A stretch of DNA of 57,518 nt, taken from NCBI GenBank assembly GCA_964195155.1, contig CAXMOP010000055.1:1-57518 (forward strand). The letters are read 5' to 3'. A program made the position numbers and the translations under genes. Positions 33,410 through 42,129 of the stretch are shown piece by piece (the first letter of the stretch is position 1; each line of letters begins with the position of its first letter). This stretch comes from JACZST01 sp964195155 (lineage in GTDB: Bacteria > Actinomycetota > Acidimicrobiia > Spongiisociales > UBA5794). A model generated the notes under the pieces. It ran no database searches. It had not been told where the DNA came from and was given only the letters and a program-made list of their open reading frames with translations.

Positions 33410-34018
33410 CTACGCCGGGTTGTCGCTTTCGGCGAGAAGCTGGTAGAGCCGGCTCTTGGTGTCGGCCAGGATCTCCTTGGCCTCGCCAAGCTGCTCATCG
33501 GTGCCGGCAACGCCAACCTGCATGACTGCGGCCCCCACCTGGAGCGCCAGGTCCTTGAGGGCGAAGAGGCCGTCATCGTCTGCGGTGTAATCGAAGCGCT
33601 CCCACGGGGGCGGTGTTTCGTCGGCGGCGACCTGTTCGCGGCCTGAGTCCGTGAGCCGGTAGACCTTCTTGCCGCCGGTGTCCTCGGCCTCGATCAGACC
33701 CTCGTCGGCAAGCTGTTGCAGGGTGGGGTAGATGGATCCGGGGCTGGGTCGCCACATGCCGTCGCTGCGCTCGGCAAGCTCCTGCATGATCTGATAGCCG
33801 TGCATCGGCTCCTCGCTGAGCAGCGCCAGGATCGCGGTGCGAACCTCGCCGCGGCTGACCTTCTGGCGTCCGCCAAAACCCGGGCCTTTTCCCGTCCACA
33901 TGCCGAATCCGGCACCTGGACCCCACCCTTGACCCCATCCGGCGGAACGCCGGCCTCTGCCGCCTCTCATCGCCACCATACGCATCGCCCACGGCGGGGG
34001 ATAGGCATGACCGTGCAT
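33410..34018 (-). CDS. PadR family transcriptional regulator
   Basis: 202 residues from the ATG at 34018, chosen because GGAGGAATC precedes it. A Gly/Arg/Trp-rich N-terminus (GRGRRSAGWGQGWGPGAGFG) leads into the PadR winged helix: VRTAILALLSEEPMHGYQIM, SPGSIYPTLQQLADEGLIE, GKKVYRLTDSGRE (~60-130). The Vir_C-type helical C-terminus ends SRLYQLLAES. Such Gly-rich leaders are common in actinobacterial PadR proteins. An ACGATATATCGT palindrome lies about 37 bases upstream. Confidence 0.85.
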   Translation of the reverse strand: MHGHAYPPPWAMRMVAMRGGRGRRSAGWGQGWGPGAGFGMWTGKGPGFGGRQKVSRGEVRTAILALLSEEPMHGYQIMQELAERSDGMWRPSPGSIYPTLQQLADEGLIEAEDTGGKKVYRLTDSGREQVAADETPPPWERFDYTADDDGLFALKDLALQVGAAVMQVGVAGTDEQLGEAKEILADTKSRLYQLLAESDNPA

Positions 34019-34054
34019 GATTCCTCCAGAAATCGACTGTATCGACATCCTATC

Positions 34055-34066
34055 ACGATATATCGT
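34055..34066. promoter_or_regulatory. palindromic operator candidate for PadR
   Basis: ACGATATATCGT is a perfect 12-bp palindrome 37 bases upstream of the padR start, in an AT-rich patch (about 34020-34095) that contrasts with the GC-rich surroundings. It is suited to be promoter and autoregulatory site. Confidence 0.5.
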
Positions 34067-34131
34067 TACGTGTCATATGGTTTCTTGTCGTGTCGTTACT
34101 TGTCGAGACTGGAGAGCGTTCGAGGGGGTCG

Positions 34132-34317
34132 CTAAGTACAAGGCTGCGGGGTCACCGAGTTGCGCAACAAGGCGAGCGCAATCAGCAGCATCGGACCACC
34201 AAGGATCACGCCGACGACGGTCGCCGAGAGAACACCGCCAAGCGGGATCAGGACAAGACCTGCCGCCAAGCCGAGCCAGTGGATCCGGCGGCCACAGGAC
34301 TGAATGAATCGCTGCAT
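34132..34317 (-). CDS. small membrane protein
   Basis: 61 residues from an ATG with GGAGGTGA upstream. One short basic N-terminus and two hydrophobic helices (WLGLAAGLVLIPLGGVL and GVILGGPMLLIALALL). Family not recognised. It lies just upstream of padR on the same strand and could be read together with it. Confidence 0.55.
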   Translation of the reverse strand: MQRFIQSCGRRIHWLGLAAGLVLIPLGGVLSATVVGVILGGPMLLIALALLRNSVTPQPCT

Positions 34318-34449
34318 CGTGTTCACCTCCAATACGTGGCACAACGCCGTTGCGGGCCGTCATCGAGATGGAGTGTCCCCATGGCGACAGTCGACCGTGT
34401 AGACAATCGGCGCCTTGGCACGTGTGTAGTGGTGTGGAAGGAGGAGGAA

Positions 34450-34728
34450 ATGACCCAAGAAGTCGAAGACCTGATGTGCCGCCATCCCATGGTGGCGATG
34501 GCAGCGGCAGACGATGCGGTGAAGACCTCGATCGTCCTCAAGGGTGGGGGCTCGGCCGAGCAGGTCCTCTCCTGGCTGACCAAGCCGGCAAACGCCATCG
34601 CGAGGCAACTGTTGCCCAAGCACCTCGAGATCCTCCGGTCCTTCTCTGAGACCGCCGACGCCAGGGTCTGCGAGCCGGGAAACCGGCCGAGCGTTGGCGA
34701 GAGCGCATCGGGGCCGACGGCGGCGTAG
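34450..34728 (+). CDS. hypothetical protein
   Basis: 92 residues with a strong GGAGGAGGAA ribosome-binding site directly before the ATG. The sequence MTQEVEDLMCRHPMVAMAAA continues with DDAVKTSIVLKGGGSAEQVL and a central helix LPKHLEILRSFSE. Two Cys residues are present (10 and ~78). No known family and no membrane segment. Confidence 0.5.
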   Translation: MTQEVEDLMCRHPMVAMAAADDAVKTSIVLKGGGSAEQVLSWLTKPANAIARQLLPKHLEILRSFSETADARVCEPGNRPSVGESASGPTAA

Positions 34729-34808
34729 GGATTGCCAGGCCCGCGCTGTTGACTTATCCGCCGTCGATCTATCCGCCGTCAACTTGACATAACGTGGATT
34801 ATGGGCGC

Positions 34809-35240
34809 TTAGGCCAGCGTTGCCTCGAGGCTGATCGCCACGTTGCCGGAGAGTGCGTTGGATACGGGACAGCCATCCCTTGCCCCCAGCGCTGCTTCCT
34901 GGAACGCATCGTTGGAAATCCCCGGTACATCGCCGGTGACCGACAGGTGCATCGAGGTCAAGCGCCACCCGGCCTCGACCTTATCGAACGTTGCCGTTGC
35001 CTTGGTGTCCAACTGGCTCGGCGCGTTTCCACCGCTTGCCAGTTCATTGGACAGCGCCATGTTGTAACAGGCGCTGTGAGCGGCGGCGATCAGCTCTTCG
35101 GGGCTGGTCATGCCGGCCGATGCCTCGGTCCGGCTCGGCCAGCTCACCGGGAGCGGGCCGGCTACACCGCTGGCCAGCGTGGTCGTTCCACTTCCGCTGA
35201 GCAGGTCACCCTGCCAGGTTGCTGAGGCTCGACTCTCCAT
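34809..35240 (-). CDS. OsmC family peroxiredoxin
   Basis: 143 residues, the full OsmC/Ohr fold. It begins ATWQGDLLSGSGTTTLASG and carries the two redox Cys in AAHSACYNMAL (~55) and GCPVSNALSG (~123). It reduces organic hydroperoxides using lipoylated or thiol reductants. A TSPEELIAAAH motif typical of OsmC precedes the first Cys. It stands alone. Confidence 0.9.
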   Translation of the reverse strand: MESRASATWQGDLLSGSGTTTLASGVAGPLPVSWPSRTEASAGMTSPEELIAAAHSACYNMALSNELASGGNAPSQLDTKATATFDKVEAGWRLTSMHLSVTGDVPGISNDAFQEAALGARDGCPVSNALSGNVAISLEATLA

Positions 35241-35316
35241 CGCGGTCTCCTTCCACCGTTGGCGCGTGCGGTGAGCCTACGCCACTGCGTGGTGTGAATC
35301 CGCCTCGGGCCGGGCT

Positions 35317-35904
35317 CTAGGCCTCGGCGACGATCTTTCCCACCTTCTTGACCTGGAAGGCAGCAATGATGTCCACGAACCCGCGTAGCAAGGCCCACAC
35401 CCCGGCGAAGACCAGCAGGGTCTCGGCCTTGGCGAAGAAGAATTGGTTCCCGAGCCAGAACGCCAGCGCGATCATCAGCACGCCCGAGAGCAGAGTGAGC
35501 CACCACAGATCGCTGTAGCCGCGAGACATGAATGCTTCCATAATCCAGATGATCCCGACGAGCAGGAAGATGAACCCGAGGATGTTGGCAATCGCCAGGA
35601 AGGTCCGCTGCGGATTGAACATGGCCACGAGGCCGCCGATGATCAGAATCGCTCCGAAGATGTACCAGAGCCAGTTCCAACCCTCGACCTGGGTCCCGAT
35701 GACGACATATTGCAGTCCAGCAACGAGGAACATGACCCCGATGATGATCCCGACCACGGTGATCGATTGGGTGTCGAACTGGAGAATGACGAATCCGAAG
35801 ATCAGCCACGCAATCCCGATCACGAGCCACAGCCACCACATCTTCCCGACATCCATTGCCGCTTGACGGGGCATCGCCTGACTCGTCTGCTGCTGATCAT
35901 CCAT
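35317..35904 (-). CDS. HdeD-family membrane protein (DUF308)
   Basis: 195 residues from the ATG at 35904 (GGGAAGGGAAG upstream). Six membrane helices in three DUF308 pairs, e.g. WWLWLVIGIAWLIFGFVIL, IIIGVMFLVAGLQYVVIG, IFGAILIIGGLVAMFNP. HdeD in E. coli is an acid-resistance membrane protein; most homologues are uncharacterised. The frame extends 88 codons further upstream, but that part is Arg-rich and not protein-like. Confidence 0.85.
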   Translation of the reverse strand: MDDQQQTSQAMPRQAAMDVGKMWWLWLVIGIAWLIFGFVILQFDTQSITVVGIIIGVMFLVAGLQYVVIGTQVEGWNWLWYIFGAILIIGGLVAMFNPQRTFLAIANILGFIFLLVGIIWIMEAFMSRGYSDLWWLTLLSGVLMIALAFWLGNQFFFAKAETLLVFAGVWALLRGFVDIIAAFQVKKVGKIVAEA

Positions 35905-36073
35905 CGGGGCTTCCCTTCCCTCACGGTCCCTTTTGCCGACGACAAGGCTAGTGGATGGGCCTTCGACGGTGCCTGCATTCCCGACACACTCTTGAGCAGA
36001 AATCGTGGATCGTGCCCCACTCCCCTCTGCCCCTGGTGCCAAGCGTGTTCCGTCACGGTGACGATAAGGTCGA

Positions 36074-36994
36074 CTAGTTCTCGCTTCGCGAGGCGATCCA
36101 CGCGCCAAGTACGACCAGCGCCGTCCCACCGAGCGCCAGTGGCACCACGGTCTCACCAAGCACGGCAACGCCGAGGGCGATCGCCACCACGGGAACGAAG
36201 TAGATCGAGATCGAGCCTCGCGGACCGCCGGCGCGCCCCACCAGCGTGGCCATCAGCACGAAGGCCAGCCCGGTACTGAGTGCGCCAAGGGGAATCATTG
36301 CCAGCGCCGAGCTCCACGACCAGGTCGAGCCCGGGATCTGTACCAGGCCAACGGGAACGACAAGTACCAGCGCCACCAGCTGGGCGCGGAACAACAGCGG
36401 CAACGCTCCGTATCGCTGCTGCAGGGGAACCGCGAGGTTGGCCGACACGCCATACAGGATGATGGCGACGATCACCAGGACGGCGCCGAGGGCGGTCGCC
36501 GAGCTGTTCTGGACTTCGGGAAGGAATATCGCCACCACTCCGATGAAGCCGACGCCGATCCCAAGCAGAGTCCGCCATCCGGGTGCCTTGCCCAGCAGCA
36601 TGGTGGCCCATGCCGCAGTTGCAATCGGAACTCCTCCATTCAACATTCCGGCGACCGATGAATCGATCCATTGCTGGGCGATGGGAAACAGCGTCAGCGG
36701 CAAGGCGATCCAGATCAGGCCGAGCAGCGCAACCCGGCGGCGATCACCCGGGTCGATGGGGGCCCGTGACTTGCGAAACAGGGCAAGCGTCGCCGCACCG
36801 AGCGCGACCCGGATCATGGTGATCACACCAGGGTTGAACGACTCCAACCCGATCGCCATGAACAGGAACGAAGACCCCCAAATCAGGGCGATCCCGGAGA
36901 GCAGCCCCCACTCGGTCCAGCCGAAGGCGCCGACATGGGAGCCGGTTGAGGTACTGGGCAGTGGCGAACGCGACTGCTGTGCCTCTTCCTGCAT
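36074..36994 (-). CDS. EamA/DMT-family transporter
   Basis: 306 residues with ten membrane helices in two EamA repeats: first from LLSGIALIWGSSFLFMAIGL, with the FNPGVITMIRVALGAATLALF hinge, second from ALGAVLVIVAIILYGVSANL. It would export amino acids or other metabolites. The substrate is unknown. No neighbour gives a clue. Confidence 0.88.
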   Translation of the reverse strand: MQEEAQQSRSPLPSTSTGSHVGAFGWTEWGLLSGIALIWGSSFLFMAIGLESFNPGVITMIRVALGAATLALFRKSRAPIDPGDRRRVALLGLIWIALPLTLFPIAQQWIDSSVAGMLNGGVPIATAAWATMLLGKAPGWRTLLGIGVGFIGVVAIFLPEVQNSSATALGAVLVIVAIILYGVSANLAVPLQQRYGALPLLFRAQLVALVLVVPVGLVQIPGSTWSWSSALAMIPLGALSTGLAFVLMATLVGRAGGPRGSISIYFVPVVAIALGVAVLGETVVPLALGGTALVVLGAWIASRSEN

Positions 36995-37050
36995 CGGGCA
37001 AGCCTAGGTACGGTAGGGAGCGGCATCGACGCACCGCGTCCGCCCGGTGA

Positions 37051-37404
37051 TCAGTCGGTCATCGCAGTCGGCTCGACCGCAATCTCCTGCAATTCGCGGA
37101 CCGCGCCGGTGAGGTGCCCGAGAGCTTCGGCGTAGTCGGCCTTCGTCGGCCGACCCGATCCGACGTCGAGCGCCACGTCCTGGGCGGCGGCCTCGAGCCG
37201 GTAGAGCGCATCGCGCAGACGGTCCCAAGCGAACCGGCTCAGCAGCACCTCATCGGGCGATATCCCGCGGCGTTCCGCCTCCCGGCGTGCCTCAAACGCA
37301 CGCTGGCGATGGCTGCGCCGACAGTATCGGGCGGGGCGACCGGGCCCGCTTCTCCTCGGGATCGCTTCCCCGCACCAGGCGCAAAAGGGGGCCGAAATCG
37401 TCAC
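37051..37404 (-). CDS. small zinc-ribbon-like protein
   Basis: 117 residues from a GTG at 37404, 27 bases after the permease stop. The N-terminus has FCAWCGEAIP, then RYCRRSHRQRAFEARRE, a Cys-x2-Cys plus Cys/His arrangement that suggests one zinc site next to a basic helix. The rest is helical. Such proteins are common in actinobacteria and are of unknown function. An earlier start would overlap the permease. Confidence 0.6.
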   Translation of the reverse strand: MTISAPFCAWCGEAIPRRSGPGRPARYCRRSHRQRAFEARREAERRGISPDEVLLSRFAWDRLRDALYRLEAAAQDVALDVGSGRPTKADYAEALGHLTGAVRELQEIAVEPTAMTD

Positions 37405-37430
37405 AGTGCCGGAATCGTACTGCGCTTGGC

Positions 37431-38177
37431 TCAAACCTCGCGGTTCTCCAGCCGTACCACGGTGAGCCATAGAGCTCCGGCGATCAGGGCAACCGTTGCC
37501 GCGATCGATCGCCAGTAGACGAAGTCTCCGCCACCGATGATGCCGTCAAAACCGCCAACGAGGTACGAAGGCATCCACGCCGCGATCGGCTCGTAGACGC
37601 CGACGACGCTGAGCACGATCAGGCTGCCGATCGTCAGCAGGGCGGTTGCGGGAACACGCCGCACCAGCGAGCCAAACAAGGCGATGACCGCAACCGCGAA
37701 CACGAGGTACAACGCAACGAGCGACGAAGCAACGATCGTCGACGCGGCGTCTGGCCAGTCGATGAGGACTCCACTCACCACCACCGCGGTGATCACACCG
37801 ACGGTGAAGGCGACAACCGCGGCACCGGCAGTCATCACGAACCGCGGGAAAAGGATCTGGCGAATCGTGGCCCTTGATCGAAAGAACACCGAGATCTCGG
37901 GTTTGGCATCGATCGCCAATGCCGCGGCGCCGACAAAGGCGATGGCGAGGAGGCCGAGCTGGATGGCGTTGCTGAGAAACGACGCCATGGCGAACTCCGG
38001 AGATACGGGAGGCAGCTGCACGATGACTTCCTGGCCACCCCCCGCCGAATCGAGGAGCTCGGGAAGGTAGCGCACCGTCAACGGGCCGATGATGCCCATC
38101 GAGAAGAACACGGCCAGCAGGATCAGGATCCGACCCGTCCTCGTGAGCCGCACCCACTCGAGGCGCCACAGCGTCAT
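37431..38177 (-). CDS. ABC-2 type permease
   Basis: 248 residues, six membrane helices: TGRILILLAVFFSMGIIGPLT, LGLLAIAFVGAAALAID, then four in the C-terminal half. It overlaps the ATPase gene by 4 bases (ATGA) and must form the channel of that exporter. Cargo unknown. Confidence 0.85.
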   Translation of the reverse strand: MTLWRLEWVRLTRTGRILILLAVFFSMGIIGPLTVRYLPELLDSAGGGQEVIVQLPPVSPEFAMASFLSNAIQLGLLAIAFVGAAALAIDAKPEISVFFRSRATIRQILFPRFVMTAGAAVVAFTVGVITAVVVSGVLIDWPDAASTIVASSLVALYLVFAVAVIALFGSLVRRVPATALLTIGSLIVLSVVGVYEPIAAWMPSYLVGGFDGIIGGGDFVYWRSIAATVALIAGALWLTVVRLENREV

Positions 38178-39058
38178 GTCGTCACCTCGAGGAAGATCTC
38201 CTCGAGCGTGCGAACGTGCGGCGCCATTGCCACCACGGGTGCCCCGTATTCTGCAAGCGCTGCAACGAGGTACTGCTCTGCGGCATCCTGGGATTTGGTC
38301 TCCACGGTGAGCTTCGAGCCACGTGCCTTCGCCATCAACACCCAGGGACGGGTGAGGAGAGCGTGGGCAAGTCCGGCGGCCTCGGCCCGGACCTCGACGG
38401 TGTACACGGTTTGTGGGCCCTGTCGGGCGATCAGCCCATCGAGCGAGCCGTCGTAAACCAGCTCGCCGCGTCGCATGATGCCGATCTCATCGCACACCTC
38501 CTCGACGTCGTCGAGGATGTGGCTGGAAAAGAGCACGGTCGATCGGCCCCTCATGGCGGCCACGAGATCAAGCACCTCGCGTCGCCCTGCCGGATCGAGC
38601 GCCGCCGCAGGCTCATCGAGCAGCAACAACTCCGGCTCCCCCACCACGGTGGCGGCGATGCCAAGGCGCTGGAGCATCCCACGCGAGAACCCCGAGGTTT
38701 TGCGGTGCGCCGCGGGAGCGAGACCCGCTTGTTCCAGCACCGGACCGACAGCATCTTCCGATACGTCGGTCGGTGCGAGGTTGCGGGCGAGATCGACAAC
38801 CTCGTACGCAGTCATCCACGGATCGAAGGCGGGCGAGTCGGGAAGCACCGCAAAATGGTCCGACATGAGGTGCAGCGACCCCGAGGTTGCACTCCTCAGG
38901 CCGGCAAGAATGCCGAGGAGCGTTGTTTTGCCCGCACCATTGGGGCCGATGAGGCCGTACACCAGTCCCGATTCGATCGAGAGATCGATGCCATTGAGTG
39001 CCACGGTGTCGTCATAGCGCTTGACCAACCGGGACGTCTGGATCATGGGAAGCGACAT
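38174..39058 (-). CDS. ABC transporter ATP-binding protein
   Basis: 294 residues. Walker A GPNGAGKTTLL (~38-48), Q-loop region, signature FSRGMLQRLGIAAT, Walker B LLLLDEPAAALDP and switch His FSSHIL. The C-terminal ~70 residues form a regulatory extension (YTVEVRAEAAGLAHALLTRP). Unlike the broken system at 6.6 kb, this exporter is intact. ATPase and permease form a two-gene operon. Confidence 0.93.
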   Translation of the reverse strand: MSLPMIQTSRLVKRYDDTVALNGIDLSIESGLVYGLIGPNGAGKTTLLGILAGLRSATSGSLHLMSDHFAVLPDSPAFDPWMTAYEVVDLARNLAPTDVSEDAVGPVLEQAGLAPAAHRKTSGFSRGMLQRLGIAATVVGEPELLLLDEPAAALDPAGRREVLDLVAAMRGRSTVLFSSHILDDVEEVCDEIGIMRRGELVYDGSLDGLIARQGPQTVYTVEVRAEAAGLAHALLTRPWVLMAKARGSKLTVETKSQDAAEQYLVAALAEYGAPVVAMAPHVRTLEEIFLEVTT

Positions 39059-39088
39059 GGGCCGCGATGATGGCAGATCGGGTTGTGG

Positions 39089-40327
39089 CTACCTTCCGCC
39101 CGCCTCTTCGACGAACGTCGTGTCGGGCTGGTAGGTGGCCCAGGCGAACCAGAAGGTGTCGAGATGCGCCAGACGCTCGAGCTGGGTCCCGGACAGCGGA
39201 CCATCGATGGCCTCCCCCGAAATCGTCCAGGTGCTCGAAGTCTGGGCATCGACGAATCGCTCACCATCGGCGGCAAAGGTGAGTACTTCATCGTCGACTA
39301 CCGGGTCGAAGACGCCAACCGAACCGACGTCCTGGCCGGTGATCTGATCGATGGCGTCGAGCGCCGAGGATTGACCGGCCTTCCACAAAATCACAATGGG
39401 CTGGTCCCCCACCGAGGTGTTGGTTGCCCTCGCCTCGCCCCCGGACACGGCGCCGAGGGTGAATGCGGTGGCCGTATCGCCAATGGCGACCCCAACCACT
39501 CGTTGCTTGGCCCGCGCCCGGTCGTCCACGGTGCCGCGGAACAGGAACGGGCTGGTGTCCGGGTCGTCGTATCCAATGTACGGGTTTCTGCCATAGTCGC
39601 GACGGTGGCCGGTTTGGGTCCAGTCGAGGACCTGACCGGTCGGATAGCTCTCGCGGAAGTCTCCCCATGCCAGGAGCGGCGAGGGAATCGACTCGAGTTG
39701 CGTACCGGTGAGGAGACCAACGACAGCCCTTCCGTCGAAGTGGGTCCACAGCGACTCGGTTGCCCGGTCGTACATCACCAAGGCGGAGGCGAACAGGCTG
39801 CCGGAAGTGCCGAAGGTGGTCTCGACGCCGTTGATCTCGCGTATGTAGGTTGCCGCCGAGTTGCACAGCGGGCAGTAGGTCACCGAGACCGGAATACCGC
39901 CCACCACGTCGTTGACGATCTCGTGCCACACCATGGCCCGGATCGGGTAGGCGCGGGCGTCACCATCGATCTCCAACGCCACCACCGGCTCGGCAGGGTC
40001 GAGAATGTCGAGGTTCTCAGCCACAGGGAGGAAGACCGGTTCGTCGATCGGCGGGATCCCGTCGGGCGGGGGCCCCCCCGAGATGATCTCATCGAGCGGG
40101 ATCAAGGGCTCCGGGAATTCGGCCGAGTCCCTGGCCCGAAGTGCCGATGGCCCGTCCGGGAGCACGCCCTGTGCGGCGGGGGTCGTGATCGTGGTCTCCT
40201 GGTCAACCGTCGTTTGGGTGTCGGGGGGCGCGGTGGTCGTCTCCTCGGCGCTGCCCGAGGATGTCCCGGCCCCGCATGCGGTGGCGAAGAGAGCGACGGC
40301 GACGGCGAGCATGGCCATACGTTTCAT
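39089..40327 (-). CDS. DUF3179 lipoprotein (Cys/Cys form)
   Basis: 412 residues. A lipoprotein signal (MLAVAVALFATAC, lipobox Cys 18) is followed by a Thr/Ser-rich linker (~20-60). The DUF3179 domain contains VNDVVGGIPVSVTYCPLCNSA with C152-P-L-C155, cut here only by residue position, then FDGRAVVGLLTG-type and LDWTQTGHRRDYGRNPYIGYDD segments. The function is unknown; the CxxC suggests redox or metal chemistry outside the membrane. It is the standard-code paralogue of the gene at 42130. Confidence 0.85.
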   Translation of the reverse strand: MKRMAMLAVAVALFATACGAGTSSGSAEETTTAPPDTQTTVDQETTITTPAAQGVLPDGPSALRARDSAEFPEPLIPLDEIISGGPPPDGIPPIDEPVFLPVAENLDILDPAEPVVALEIDGDARAYPIRAMVWHEIVNDVVGGIPVSVTYCPLCNSAATYIREINGVETTFGTSGSLFASALVMYDRATESLWTHFDGRAVVGLLTGTQLESIPSPLLAWGDFRESYPTGQVLDWTQTGHRRDYGRNPYIGYDDPDTSPFLFRGTVDDRARAKQRVVGVAIGDTATAFTLGAVSGGEARATNTSVGDQPIVILWKAGQSSALDAIDQITGQDVGSVGVFDPVVDDEVLTFAADGERFVDAQTSSTWTISGEAIDGPLSGTQLERLAHLDTFWFAWATYQPDTTFVEEAGGR

Positions 40328-40410
40328 GGTTCTCTAGCCCTCGAACTCCGTTGCCGGATTCCCCGTCCCCGCTTTGTCGCATCGTTGACAATCCTTGCGT
40401 CTGAAACGGC

Positions 40411-41100
40411 TCATACCACCGATTTGCTTCCGGAGATTCCCATCAGCGGCTCGCGGTCGATGACGCGGATCACCCGGTAGCCGGTTTCGATGGCACCGGC
40501 TTGTCGGAGCTCGGAGAGGGCATGGTTGACGGTTTGCCTCGAGGCGCCCAGCAGGTTGGCCAGGCTTGCTTGGGACAGGCGCACCTCTCCGAAGTGATCC
40601 GCCTCGTCGAGGATGAGTTCGGCCACCTGCTCGAGGACGGTCCGATGCAGTAGGCGAATCACTCGCCGCTGTGTCCGCTCGAGCTGGTTGAGCCCGGCAA
40701 CGAGCCAACGCATGGCGATCATGGGATGCTGGATCAGTAGTGGCAGGAGTTTGGAGCGATCGAGGCGGAATGCCGACACCGGTTCCACGGCACGCGCCGA
40801 TGACACATACGGTGTTTCCTGGAACAAGGCGATGTCGCCGATCACCGCACCGGGGCCAACCCTGCCGACAACGAAGGTGCCCTCGCTCCTGGTCCGATAC
40901 AGCTCGATCTCGCCGGTCTTGACGACGTATGCCGCCGTGGAGTCGTCGCCCTCCTTGAACAGGTGGGTGCCCGGATACTTATCGACGTAGCTGCCGGCGC
41001 CACTCAGTGCCTCCAGGTCGTCGATGCTCAGCGGCAGGTAGTCCGTTCTGCCGAAAGATCGAGCGAGCCAAGCGAAGTGCTGGTGTTCTGCGGTATTCAT
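40411..41100 (-). CDS. Crp/Fnr-family transcriptional regulator
   Basis: 229 residues from an ATG at 41100; an in-frame ATG at 41196 is less likely because it would abut the divergent patatin start. The cyclic-nucleotide-binding-type barrel (~25-140) has GTHLFKEGDDSTAAYVVKTG and GAVIGDIALFQETPYVSSARA. The Crp helix-turn-helix is LSQASLANLLGASRQTVNHA (~178-197). It lacks the Cys cluster of Fnr. It probably controls a neighbour such as the DUF3179 or patatin gene. Confidence 0.85.
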   Translation of the reverse strand: MNTAEHQHFAWLARSFGRTDYLPLSIDDLEALSGAGSYVDKYPGTHLFKEGDDSTAAYVVKTGEIELYRTRSEGTFVVGRVGPGAVIGDIALFQETPYVSSARAVEPVSAFRLDRSKLLPLLIQHPMIAMRWLVAGLNQLERTQRRVIRLLHRTVLEQVAELILDEADHFGEVRLSQASLANLLGASRQTVNHALSELRQAGAIETGYRVIRVIDREPLMGISGSKSVV

Positions 41101-41198
41101 CGATAGGGCAACCCCTGGTCGGGTCGCCCACTTCCGGATTAATCGTCGCAGCGGCGACAGTTCCGTTGTGAGCAGTCGATCGGCGCCGTTTCCCATAT

Positions 41199-42089
41199 AT
41201 GAGGATCAACGGTGTTTTCGAGGGTGGCGGCGTACGGGGCGTGGCCCTGGCGGGTGCGGCAGCAGCCGCGCTTGACGCCGGGCTCGAGTTCGATCGGGCG
41301 GTCGGCACCTCGGCCGGTGCACTTGTCGCATCACTCGTAGCTGCCGGATATGGGCCGGACGAGATGGCCAGCTCGGTGTGCAAGGTCGACTGGGCCGGGC
41401 TACTCCGACCGGTCCCGGGAGCCCGGATTCCCCTGGTTGGGCGCCACTATGCGCTGCTGACCCGGAAGGGCTGGTACGAGTCGAGCCGCCTCGAGGAAGT
41501 GTGGGGCAAACTGCTCGGGGACCGCGGTGTCCACACCTTCGGTGACGTGCGGCCCGGCTCGCTCGGCATCGTGGCCACCGACCTCAGCCATGCTCGAGGG
41601 GTGCTGATGCCCGAAGGGCTGCTTCGGTATGGCTACGACCCCGAGGAGTTTCCCATCGCCAGAGCGCTTCGCATGTCGGCTGCGGTGCCGTTCCTGTTCA
41701 CGCCGGTGAAGTTCCGCGACCGGGTCACCGGCGAGCAGGTGCTGATGGCCGACGGTGCCATGGCCGCGAACTACCCGGTCAGCGTCGTCGGAGGCGACCT
41801 TCCGGTCGTTGGATTCCGGCTCATCGGCATTGATGACCGCCACGACCACCACGTCGTACGCGGGCCGCTCACCCTTGCCCGCTCGGTCCTCGCCGCCGGG
41901 GTGCGGGCGCGATATGCCCTCCCCCGGCTCATCGACCAGCGCGCCCACGTCATCGAGGTGCCGGTGGACGTCGATCTCGACTTCGAAATGAGCGGCCGGC
42001 AAGCGAGGGTGGTGTTCGAGCGAGGCCGTCGCGCCGCGGCGGAACAGCTGTCTGGCCTCTTCGAGGCTCAGACATTGTCGGCTGCATGA
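41199..42089 (+). CDS. patatin-like phospholipase
   Basis: 296 residues with the patatin dyad: oxyanion loop FEGGGVRGVAL (~7-17), nucleophile S38 in GTSAGAL and Asp in MADGAMAANYPV (~187). It would hydrolyse acyl esters of phospholipids. No signal peptide. It ends 40 bases before the selenoprotein candidate. Confidence 0.9.
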   Translation: MRINGVFEGGGVRGVALAGAAAAALDAGLEFDRAVGTSAGALVASLVAAGYGPDEMASSVCKVDWAGLLRPVPGARIPLVGRHYALLTRKGWYESSRLEEVWGKLLGDRGVHTFGDVRPGSLGIVATDLSHARGVLMPEGLLRYGYDPEEFPIARALRMSAAVPFLFTPVKFRDRVTGEQVLMADGAMAANYPVSVVGGDLPVVGFRLIGIDDRHDHHVVRGPLTLARSVLAAGVRARYALPRLIDQRAHVIEVPVDVDLDFEMSGRQARVVFERGRRAAAEQLSGLFEAQTLSAA

Positions 42090-42129
42090 CGGTGGGGAAC
42101 ATCCGCACCCGGCAGGGCGTTTCTCCTCC

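Noticed and set aside
35905..36168. 88-codon N-terminal extension of the HdeD protein
   Set aside because: Arg-rich, no homology-like features, and a good ribosome-binding site precedes the internal ATG at 35904.
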